Made by a program: the position numbers and the translations under genes. Source: Flavobacterium agri (GTDB taxonomy: Bacteria > Bacteroidota > Bacteroidia > Flavobacteriales > Flavobacteriaceae). Taken from it: 64,000 bases of DNA. Positions 23,534 to 30,711 of the stretch are shown piece by piece; the stretch's first letter is position 1; the number at the start of each line of letters is the position of its first letter. Under the pieces are notes generated by a model. That model was not told the origin of the DNA. It saw nothing but the letters and a program-made list of their open reading frames with translations, and did not search any database. The DNA lies in contig NZ_JACBJI010000006.1 in assembly GCF_013401995.1 (NCBI RefSeq), positions 1 to 64,000 of the forward strand. The letters run 5' to 3'.

Positions 23534-25015
23534 CTAGTTTTTTACAATAGATAAGCAGTGCTCTAGTATTTCAGGGTTATTTACTATTACAAGCTTCAGT
23601 TTTTTTCTGGTTCTTGTTACTATCTGAAAAAGCATTTGCCGAGGATTATAATATGAATTGACGCGGTAATAAAGTCTATCATCCTGATAAAAGAAATGTT
23701 GATCAATCACCGCAATTACGTTATCAAACTCTTGACCTATGACCGTGTGCGAATTATCCAACTCAGAAGCTATTTTGTGATCTTCGTACGGTAATATCGC
23801 TCTAGTCGAAGGCGTATAATTTATAGCTTTCCATCCGTTCTCCAATTGCGAATTGACGTAAGCCTTCGAATCTTCAAAATTTTTAAAGTAGTTGATATAA
23901 ACATTACTGAAATCCTGCCTTTCATGTAGCTCAGACTTGTCGAAAAGGCACTTAATAAAAGAAGCAATTTCTTTATTGGTTCGTATTTTTGTCGTCAATT
24001 CATAGGTTTTAACAGTCAAATCTTCCTCTAATAATTTAGAGATATTATTAGTCGATTCCCAGTTTCTTAGATATTGCTGAGCATCGTAAGAAAATATAAT
24101 TGTTCCATTGTTCTTCCGCACTGCGTTAATTATTGAGTGAAGTTGATCTGGATAAATACGCTGACATTCGTCGATAACAATTACTCGATATGAGCTAAAG
24201 TCAAAATTTGGAATTTGTTTTGCCGCAATTATATTCCACTTATGCTCATTTTTCAATTCCCAATGGCCATCATTTAGAATTCCACAGTGCACGATAAGAG
24301 TTGAAATCTGTTCTGTATTAAAATGTTTAACTATATCATAGGTCAACAGAGTCTTTCCTGTTCCTGCTTTACCTTTTATCGAAAATAAGGAGAAAGCCTT
24401 TTGTGATGACAAGCGGATTAGTTCTTCCTTGATAGCTTCTTGATGGGTCGTTAAAAAATACTTCCCTAAAATGAATTGGTTGGTGGAATTAAATGGAGAA
24501 ACTAAATAGTCAGATGGATTAAATAAATTATTCAGACTTCCTACTTCGGCCTCTTTCTGATTTTTTAAGATTCCATAGAGTTCCTTTAGATTAACCTCCG
24601 CGAGGCTATCGAAATCATCTAGCCGATACAGCTTTTTCTGATCGGTAATAAATGTGTAACTGTGTACTTTTTTCTTCAAAAAACTTAAATAGTATTTGTT
24701 TCTGGAGAGTTGTCTATAAATTTTACCTTCTGAAGCAGTGCGTTTTATTTCTATATTAATGATGTGGTCCTCACCAATTCTCAAAAGATCAAATTCTTTT
24801 CCAATCTGCGGAATAGTATAACCTAAAAAAAAACCGTCATAAAAGTTTTGTTTCGTTCGGATGTCATAAGATTTTAGTTCCTCCACCAGTATGCATAAGT
24901 CCTTAAGTTCATCATCTTTAATACTTATGGAATAGTATTTTAAGTAAAATTCCATTAATTCCGTACTCAGTGAAGTATAGGAATTTACAATAGAAATCAG
25001 ATTAGCCTTTTTCAT
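23534..25015 (-). CDS. Nuclease-helicase fusion (NERD-like + DUF2075)
   Basis: A 493-residue protein from ATG 25015; a TTG seven codons earlier also opens the frame. Residues about 60-120 show a PD-(D/E)XK nuclease pattern: IPQIGKEFDLLRIGEDHIIN, then IEIKRTASEGKIYRQL, with Asp and Glu-x-Lys. Residues about 210-490 are an SF1-type ATPase of the DUF2075 (Schlafen group 3-like) kind: Walker A GKAGTGKT, Walker B VIVIDECQR, later HTVIGQEFDNVIAVID and QMLFQIVTRTRKKLKLVIV. The protein probably loads on and cuts foreign nucleic acid. It faces the TIR operon with 125 bases between stops. It is a recognised type of stand-alone defence gene but has not been matched to a named system here. Confidence 0.82.
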   Translation of the reverse strand: MKKANLISIVNSYTSLSTELMEFYLKYYSISIKDDELKDLCILVEELKSYDIRTKQNFYDGFFLGYTIPQIGKEFDLLRIGEDHIINIEIKRTASEGKIYRQLSRNKYYLSFLKKKVHSYTFITDQKKLYRLDDFDSLAEVNLKELYGILKNQKEAEVGSLNNLFNPSDYLVSPFNSTNQFILGKYFLTTHQEAIKEELIRLSSQKAFSLFSIKGKAGTGKTLLTYDIVKHFNTEQISTLIVHCGILNDGHWELKNEHKWNIIAAKQIPNFDFSSYRVIVIDECQRIYPDQLHSIINAVRKNNGTIIFSYDAQQYLRNWESTNNISKLLEEDLTVKTYELTTKIRTNKEIASFIKCLFDKSELHERQDFSNVYINYFKNFEDSKAYVNSQLENGWKAINYTPSTRAILPYEDHKIASELDNSHTVIGQEFDNVIAVIDQHFFYQDDRLYYRVNSYYNPRQMLFQIVTRTRKKLKLVIVNNPEILEHCLSIVKN

Positions 25016-25181
25016 TTTTGAAGTTGGGTTTATCAAGCTCTTTTTCTAAAAGCTTCTCACTTTTTCGAAACACTAATGTAATTAAAAGGAAACTTTTAGC
25101 TCCAAGTCAATACGCTTACTCCAAAAACAACTTTTAACATTTCATACATTTTTTCTGTAATCCAAAACCAACCATGCTCCC

Positions 25182-25189
25182 TACCTTCG
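25182..25189 (+). promoter_or_regulatory. -7-like promoter box directly before a start codon
   Basis: TACCTTCG, one change from TAnnTTTG, four bases before ATG 25194. The spacing is identical to that at 12645 and 18365. Confidence 0.35.
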
Positions 25190-25193
25190 GCAC

Positions 25194-25559
25194 ATGTCAA
25201 ACTTGATTTACATAATCGTCCTATTAATTTTATTCGTCTGGCTTTTCATTCGCGATTGCCAACTCGATAGAAAGCGCAGGCTCGAAAACGAACGCAAAGG
25301 CAACCTTCATGTACTAAAAGTCTCGCTTAAGTTTTTCAATGAAAGAGGCATTACACCTGAACATGACTTTGAAAAAGAAATAAGACTACTGGAGAATGCG
25401 AATTATGAAGTGACTTGGATCGATTATTTCTCAGGTAAACAATACCAAGAGGTGTCTGTAAATCTTCAAGTAAAATCTCACTTGTTCTTGAAGCGAGATA
25501 AATCAAAATCGAAATCCAACAAGTCTTTCGTACTCACGCCCAAACCACTGGCTAACTGA
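25194..25559 (+). CDS. Small single-pass membrane protein, probable paralogue of 18377-18604
   Basis: A 121-residue protein: an N-terminal membrane helix (LIYIIVLLILFVWLFIRD), a charged stretch (QLDRKRRLENERKGNLHVLK), then FNERGITPEHDFEKEIRLLE. The first 80 residues share order and spacing with the 18377-18604 product. The C-terminal 40 residues (WIDYFSGKQYQ, a Lys/Ser-rich tail) are extra. The last 82 bases overlap the 3' end of the XRE gene on the other strand, so either the convergent overlap is real or the tail arose by loss of an earlier stop. The function is unknown. It marks the right border of the defence island. Confidence 0.6.
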   Translation: MSNLIYIIVLLILFVWLFIRDCQLDRKRRLENERKGNLHVLKVSLKFFNERGITPEHDFEKEIRLLENANYEVTWIDYFSGKQYQEVSVNLQVKSHLFLKRDKSKSKSNKSFVLTPKPLAN

Positions 25560-25735
25560 GCCAAAGTTGTAAGAGTTGGGTTTCCTTTTCCAAGTTCATA
25601 CTTATTATAATTACTAGAATCATATTTCGTATTTGTGTCTACAGTCCTCACAGTTTCAGAGCGTTCTTTACGAATCCTTTTCAGATTTTCGCCGAACGCT
25701 TTCTTATATTCTTCTATGAGTTTTTTATCAGTCAC
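25478..25735 (-). CDS. XRE-family helix-turn-helix regulator
   Basis: An 85-residue protein: YKKAFGENLKRIRKERSETV, then SSNYNKYELGKGNPTLTTLA and LASGLGVSTKDLLDFDFD. This is the Cro/C1-type five-helix HTH, with the recognition helix around SSNYNKYE. It has no other domain. A perfect 16-bp palindrome 48 bases upstream of the start is its likely operator, so it should repress itself. The 3' end overlaps the convergent small membrane gene. It may control the neighbouring nuclease-helicase or the small membrane gene, but no matching operator was seen elsewhere. Confidence 0.85.
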   Translation of the reverse strand: MTDKKLIEEYKKAFGENLKRIRKERSETVRTVDTNTKYDSSNYNKYELGKGNPTLTTLAQLASGLGVSTKDLLDFDFDLSRFKNK

Positions 25736-25782
25736 TAATCAGAGTATTAGTGGCAATTTTCGAATTTTATAAAAATTATTCG

Positions 25783-25798
25783 TGGTGATATATCACCA
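25783..25798 (-). promoter_or_regulatory. Operator candidate of the XRE gene
   Basis: Perfect 16-bp palindrome TGGTGATATATCACCA upstream of the XRE start at 25735. The size and symmetry suit a Cro/C1-type dimer. Confidence 0.6.
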
Positions 25799-25832
25799 TT
25801 TATTATATTTGTCTCAATCCATTGGATTAAAG

Positions 25833-25840
25833 TATATTTG
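25833..25840 (+). promoter_or_regulatory. -7 promoter box for the rod-shaped RNA
   Basis: TATATTTG is a perfect TAnnTTTG match; transcription would begin near 25846, just before the closing stem of the RNA candidate. A second TATATTTG-like match lies at 25805-25812. Confidence 0.55.
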
Positions 25841-25845
25841 CGATT

Positions 25846-26060
25846 CTTCATAAAAAACTTGAAGCATTCGCTTTGAATCTCGTTATCGAAAACTGGCGTT
25901 TAAAATAACCACGAGATGATAAGTTTGATGCTCACGTCAATATTGGCGTGGGCTCACTTATTTGTGGTAAAGGTACCGCCAGTACCCCGATAACGATAAG
26001 CTGAGTTCCGCGCCTTTTTTTTCGCAAATTCTGCATTCAAAGCACTTCAACTTTCGGTAA
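25846..26060 (+). ncRNA. Rod-shaped structured RNA, possibly 6S-like
   Basis: No open frame fits. The stretch folds into one long rod: TTGAAG (25859-25864) and CTTTGAAT (25871-25878) pair with CTTCAA (26045-26050) and ATTCAAAG (26035-26042). CGTTATCG (25881-25888) pairs with CGATAACG (25988-25995), ACTGGCG (25892-25898) with CGCCAGT (25977-25983), then ACCAC with GTGGT, ATAAGT with ACTTAT, and GCTCACG with CGTGGGC around a small AT loop. The 3' side has a 30-odd-base unpaired bulge (26001-26034) with a T-run. A perfect -7 box lies just upstream. The length (about 200 nt), the rod shape and the large interior bulge recall 6S RNA, of which a Flavobacteria-specific family (6S-Flavo) is known. 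The assignment is tentative; the fold is seen, the identity is inferred. Confidence 0.5.
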
Positions 26061-26113
26061 GTCTCGCATACAGTCTAACTAAATCGGTATGCCTATGACA
26101 AGAAATTAAACAC

Positions 26114-26157
26114 AAAAAAAGCCCTTCACCTCGGTCGGCAAACTATCGGTGAAGAGC
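26114..26157 (-). terminator. Minus-strand terminator-like hairpin before susC
   Basis: Stem CTTCACC (26124-26130) with GGTGAAG (26148-26154), extended by GC pairs, followed on the minus strand by seven T (26120-26114). It faces away from the gene, so it would end an antisense transcript. Alternatively it is a hairpin in the 5' leader of the SusC mRNA. Confidence 0.55.
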
Positions 26158-26199
26158 CAGGATCAAACAAAACATTGTTTCATTTAACCTTACCAAAGT

Positions 26200-29100
26200 A
26201 TGAAAAACTTTTCATTGCGTAAGGCGACGCTCCTATTGCTGTCGCTGCACGCAGCGGGGCATGTGAGCGCCACCGCCACCGAATTGCGCATACCCTACAC
26301 GCCAAACAGCCCGCAACAACCCGCCCAACAGACCCTTACCGGCACGGTACACGACACGCGCGGCCCGTTACCCGGCGTAACCGTAGCCGTAAAAAGCCGA
26401 AACACCGCCACCGTCACCGACGCCTCCGGCCGCTTCTCGATCGATGCCACCACGGGCTACACGTTAGTCTTCTCGTTCGTCGGCTACAAGACGCAGGAAA
26501 TAACGTTAGCCGCCCACACGCAGCTCACCGTCACCCTTGAAGAAGACGCCACGGCCTTACAAAACGTCGTGGTCAACGCCGGCTACTACACCGTAAAAGA
26601 AAAAGAACGCACCGGCAGCATCGTGCGTGTCACCGCCTCCGACATCGGCAAGCAACCTATCGCCAACCCGTTAGCCGCCCTGCAAGGCCGCATGGCCGGC
26701 GTAAACGTCACCCAGACCACCGGCGTGCCCGGAGGCGGGTTCGATATAAAGATTAGGGGCACGAACAGTCTGCGCAACGACGGCAACGCCCCGCTCTACA
26801 TCGTGGACGGCATGCCCTACCTGGCCAGCAACCAAGGCAACCCCACGCTGTACGCGGGCATCCTGACCACGGGAGGATCCAGCGCCCTGAACGGCATCAA
26901 CCCCTCGGACATCGAAAGCATCGAGATCCTCAAGGACGCCGACGCCACGGCCATCTACGGCTCGCGCGGGGCGAACGGCGTGGTGCTGATCACGACCAAG
27001 AAAGGAAAAGCCGGCAAGACCAAATTCTCGCTCAATTCGTGGACCGGGGCGGGCGTGGTGAACAACCGGCTCGACCTGCTCAACACCGAGCAGTACATCG
27101 CCATGCGCCTGGAAGGCTACGCCAACGACGGCATCACCGAAATACCCGAATACGACTACGACGTGAACGGCACCTGGAGCCTGACCCGCTATACCGACTG
27201 GCAAAAGAAGCTCATAGGCGGCACGGCCATGCGACGCAACATCGACGCGGCCTTTTCGGGCGGGAACGCCCAGACCCAGTTCGTCTTGCGCGGCACGACC
27301 TATAACGAAGGCACGGTATTCCCCGGCGACTGGTCGTACCGCAAATCGGCCGTGCATGCCGCCATCGGCCACCGATCATTGGACGAGCGTTTCACCCTGT
27401 CGTTCGCCTCCAACTACGTGGCCGACAAGAACGACCTGCTGGCCACCGACCTTTCGGCCCAAGCCCTGCAACTCGCCCCTAACGCCCCTGAGCTCTACAA
27501 CCCCGACGGCACGCTCAACTGGGAGAATTCGACGTGGGAAAACCCGTTGCGCCTGCTCGAGCAGACCTACGCCAACAAAACCCGGACGCTTACTGCCAAC
27601 ACGGTGCTCGGGTACAAGCTGTTGCCGTTACTCGAAGCGCGGGTATCAACCGGCTATGCCACCACGCAAGGGGAAGAAACCCGCCTCACGCCCCACACCA
27701 TCTACGACCCCGCGTTCGGGCTGACCAGCGCGGCCTCGACGAGCCTGCGCAGTGATTCCAGACAATACTCGTTCAACATAGAACCCCAACTGGAATGGAA
27801 AAAAGAAGGCGGTTTCGGCAAGGTAAGCGTGCTCGCAGGAGCGACCTTCCAGGAAAACACCGCCTCGCAACTGGGCGTATACGGGCGCGGTTTCGCCAAC
27901 AACGCCCTGATGTCTAACCTGGCCGCGGCCACGCGCGTGACGGTGCTCTACGACACCGACAGCGAATACCGCTACAATGCCGTCTTCGGCCGCGTCAACT
28001 ACGCGCTGCAGGACCGATACTTCCTGAACCTCACCGGACGCCGCGACGGTTCGAGCCGCTTCGGGCCCGGCAGGCAGTACGCCAATTTCGGGGCCGTCGG
28101 GGCCGCATGGCTGTGGGGCAAGGAAGCCGCGGTGGGCACGCTTATCCCCGCGCTGAGTTTCGGGAAGCTGCGCGCCAGTTACGGCAGCACGGGCAGCGAC
28201 CAGATAGGCGACTACCAGTTCCTCGACACTTACGGCACGAGCCCGTTCTCGTACAACAACACCGTAGGCCTCGCGCCCGTGCGCCTCTACAACCCGAACT
28301 TCAGTTGGGAGACCAACAAGAAGCTTGAAGTAGCGGCGGACATCGGCTTTTTGGACGACCGCATTTTCGCTTCGGCGGCCTGGTACAAGAATCGCTCCTC
28401 GAGCCAGCTTGTGGGCCTTCCGCTGCCCGGCACGACCGGCTTTACCTCGGTGCAGGCCAACCTGGGCGCGACCGTGGAGAACCGCGGCTGGGAATTCGAG
28501 TTGCGCACGGTGAACCTCAAGGGCAAGGACTTCGCCTGGGAGACCTCGTGGAACCTGTCGCTTCCGAAGAACGAACTCGTGCGCTTTCCCGAACTGGAAA
28601 GCTCGACGTACGCCAACCGCTATGTGGTGGGGCAGCCCGTCAACATCGTAAAGGTGTACGACTACGTGGGGCTTGACCCCGAGACGGGGCTGTACACCTT
28701 CAGAGACTACAACGGGGACGGGGCGACCAGCTCGGCCGGCGACCGCAAGAAGATCGTGCAGACGGGAGCCAAATATTTCGGAGGCGTGCAGAACAGCCTG
28801 TCGTATAAAAAGCTGCGGCTGGACTTCCTGTTCCAGTTCGTCAAGCAAATCGGGCAAAACTACCTCGTGGGCGCCTACCAGCCCGGCAATTACGGCAACC
28901 AGCCCACCGACGTGCTGCACCACTGGCAGCAGCCCGGGGACACCTCGGGCGTGCAGGCGTACTCGGCGGGTTATGACGACGTCTCGGCCCTGGCCTATGC
29001 GCGTTACGGGGTGAGCGACGCGGCCTATACGGACGCCTCCTACATCCGCCTCAAGAACCTGTCGCTGTCGTACACGTTGCCCGAACTGCTGACCAAGTCT

Positions 29101-29238
29101 GTCGGGTGCCGCATCTACGCGCAGGGCCAGAACCTGCTTACGATAACCCAATACAAAGGCCGGGACCCCGAGAACCAGTCGATCTACGCGCTGCCGCCGC
29201 TGCGCGTGATCACCTTCGGCATCGACCTGAGCCTTTAA
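26200..29238 (+). CDS. susC: SusC/RagA-type TonB-linked outer membrane protein
   Basis: A 1012-residue outer membrane transporter. Residues 1-25 form a signal peptide. About 45-115 is a carboxypeptidase regulatory-like domain (LTGTVHDTRGPLPGVTVAVK, FSIDATTGYTLVFSFVGYKT). About 125-265 is the TonB plug (NPLAALQGRMAGVNVTQTTG, APLYIVDGMPY, IYGSRGANGVVLITTKKGK). The rest is a 22-strand barrel ending in a family-typical NLLTITQYKGRDPENQS and a final FGIDLSL. It imports a ligand captured by the SusD partner encoded 17 bases downstream, using TonB energy. With the S9 peptidase after it, the substrate is probably peptide rather than glycan (inference). The gene is distinctly GC-rich compared with the flanks. 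Confidence 0.95.
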   Translation: MKNFSLRKATLLLLSLHAAGHVSATATELRIPYTPNSPQQPAQQTLTGTVHDTRGPLPGVTVAVKSRNTATVTDASGRFSIDATTGYTLVFSFVGYKTQEITLAAHTQLTVTLEEDATALQNVVVNAGYYTVKEKERTGSIVRVTASDIGKQPIANPLAALQGRMAGVNVTQTTGVPGGGFDIKIRGTNSLRNDGNAPLYIVDGMPYLASNQGNPTLYAGILTTGGSSALNGINPSDIESIEILKDADATAIYGSRGANGVVLITTKKGKAGKTKFSLNSWTGAGVVNNRLDLLNTEQYIAMRLEGYANDGITEIPEYDYDVNGTWSLTRYTDWQKKLIGGTAMRRNIDAAFSGGNAQTQFVLRGTTYNEGTVFPGDWSYRKSAVHAAIGHRSLDERFTLSFASNYVADKNDLLATDLSAQALQLAPNAPELYNPDGTLNWENSTWENPLRLLEQTYANKTRTLTANTVLGYKLLPLLEARVSTGYATTQGEETRLTPHTIYDPAFGLTSAASTSLRSDSRQYSFNIEPQLEWKKEGGFGKVSVLAGATFQENTASQLGVYGRGFANNALMSNLAAATRVTVLYDTDSEYRYNAVFGRVNYALQDRYFLNLTGRRDGSSRFGPGRQYANFGAVGAAWLWGKEAAVGTLIPALSFGKLRASYGSTGSDQIGDYQFLDTYGTSPFSYNNTVGLAPVRLYNPNFSWETNKKLEVAADIGFLDDRIFASAAWYKNRSSSQLVGLPLPGTTGFTSVQANLGATVENRGWEFELRTVNLKGKDFAWETSWNLSLPKNELVRFPELESSTYANRYVVGQPVNIVKVYDYVGLDPETGLYTFRDYNGDGATSSAGDRKKIVQTGAKYFGGVQNSLSYKKLRLDFLFQFVKQIGQNYLVGAYQPGNYGNQPTDVLHHWQQPGDTSGVQAYSAGYDDVSALAYARYGVSDAAYTDASYIRLKNLSLSYTLPELLTKSVGCRIYAQGQNLLTITQYKGRDPENQSIYALPPLRVITFGIDLSL

Positions 29239-29254
29239 CCTAAAACCGCATATC

Positions 29255-30637
29255 ATGAAAACGAAATCATTTATATTTTGGCTCGCGGCGATCGTCGCCG
29301 CCGCCCCTTTTTATTCGTGCGAGGACTATCTTGAAGTGGGCGTGCCCGACTCGCAACTCTCGAGCGGGAACGTATTCGCCGACGCCGGGACGGCCCAGGC
29401 CGCACTGCTCGACGTATACGCGAAGCTTCGCAACACTTCGCTGTTGCCCGGCGATACGGGCGGTATCGGTCTGATGCTGGGCAATGCCGCGGACGAGCTT
29501 ACCTGTTACGGCAATACGAACTCGCCCGAGGAATACTTTTTCGAGAACGGCGTACTGCCGGCCAACCCACAGGTCACGACCTGGTGGAACAACAGCTACA
29601 ACGTGATCTATTCGGCCAACTCGGTCATGGAAGGGCTCGAGGAATCGGACGGCATCGCCGCCGATACGAAAGACCGCCTGTACGGGGAGGCGCTTTTCCT
29701 GCGCACGCTGGTGCACTTTTACCTGCTTAACCTGTACGGGGACGTGCCGTATGTGCCCACCACCGATTACCGACAGAACGCCGCCATCGGGAAAATGACA
29801 CCCGAGATGCTCTACCCGATCCTGGTCGCGGACCTGCAGACGGCGATCGGTCTTTTACCCGACGACTACCCGAGCGAAAGCCGCACACGTGCCAACAAAA
29901 GCACCGCCATCGCGCTGCTTGCCAAGATGTACCTGTACATGGGACTCTACGAACAGGCACAGACACAGGCCACGCTCGTCATCGAGAACCCGGCCTACCC
30001 ATGGAACGACGACCTTGCGACGGTGTTCCTCAAGGACAGCCCTTCTACGATCTGGCAGTTGCAGCCGAACTATGCCGGGGAGAACACGCTGGAAGCGGTC
30101 TCGTACATCTTCTTTAGCGGCCCGCCGCCGAACCGGGCAATGAGCGGTTCGCTGGCCAATGCCTTCGAAGCGGGCGACCTGCGTTTCGCACAGTGGGTGG
30201 GCTCGGTGACCGACGGCACCGACACCTGGTACTACCCTTACAAATACAAAGCGCAGGACTTTACCGACAGTTCGCAGGAATACTCCATCGTGACACGACT
30301 GGAGGAACTTTACCTGATACGGGCCGAAGCGTTCGCGATGCAGGGCAACCTTGCCGCTGCCGCGCAGGATGTGAACAAGATACGGGTGCGCGCGGGGCTG
30401 GCCGAGGTGTTTCCCGCCGACCAACAGGAAATGCTTACGGCCATCGTGCAGGAGCGCCGCATCGAGTTGTTCTGCGAACACGGACAGCGCTGGTTCGACC
30501 TGAAACGCCTCGGGCTTTCGGACGCGGTGCTCGGCCCGCAGAAACCGGGATGGGACGCCACCGACGTGCTGCTGCCTTTGCCTGAAACCGAACTGCAGCT
30601 CAACCCGAACCTGTTGCCGCAGAACCCGGGCTACTAA
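29255..30637 (+). CDS. susD: SusD/RagB-type outer membrane lipoprotein
   Basis: A 460-residue surface lipoprotein. The signal ends AAAPFYSC with Cys22 lipidated, followed by EDYLEVGVPDSQL. SusD features include an early TPR-like helical part (AQAALLDVYAKLRNTSLL, LYGEALFLRTLVHFYLLNLY, GDVPYVPTTDY), KSTAIALLAKMYLYMGLYEQ, and the C-terminal block EELYLIRAEAFAMQGNLAAA / IVQERRIELFCEHGQRWFDL. It forms the lid of the SusC barrel and binds the ligand outside the cell. It lies 17 bases after susC and shares its high GC content. Confidence 0.95.
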   Translation: MKTKSFIFWLAAIVAAAPFYSCEDYLEVGVPDSQLSSGNVFADAGTAQAALLDVYAKLRNTSLLPGDTGGIGLMLGNAADELTCYGNTNSPEEYFFENGVLPANPQVTTWWNNSYNVIYSANSVMEGLEESDGIAADTKDRLYGEALFLRTLVHFYLLNLYGDVPYVPTTDYRQNAAIGKMTPEMLYPILVADLQTAIGLLPDDYPSESRTRANKSTAIALLAKMYLYMGLYEQAQTQATLVIENPAYPWNDDLATVFLKDSPSTIWQLQPNYAGENTLEAVSYIFFSGPPPNRAMSGSLANAFEAGDLRFAQWVGSVTDGTDTWYYPYKYKAQDFTDSSQEYSIVTRLEELYLIRAEAFAMQGNLAAAAQDVNKIRVRAGLAEVFPADQQEMLTAIVQERRIELFCEHGQRWFDLKRLGLSDAVLGPQKPGWDATDVLLPLPETELQLNPNLLPQNPGY

Positions 30638-30711
30638 AAACCATGCAGAGCCGGGGCAGCAAGTAGTTAGTTAGTTTGCTCGCCCCGGCAATGCTTAAAA
30701 AATGACAAATA

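Noticed and set aside
25846..26060. Rod structure considered as a retron msr-msd RNA
   Set aside because: No reverse transcriptase gene is adjacent, and the closing stem does not sit next to a branch-point G arrangement.
27646..29256. Long minus-strand frame opposite susC
   Set aside because: High-GC genes give long antisense frames by chance. Its translation is Arg/Val-rich without domains, while the plus strand has an unmistakable SusC protein.
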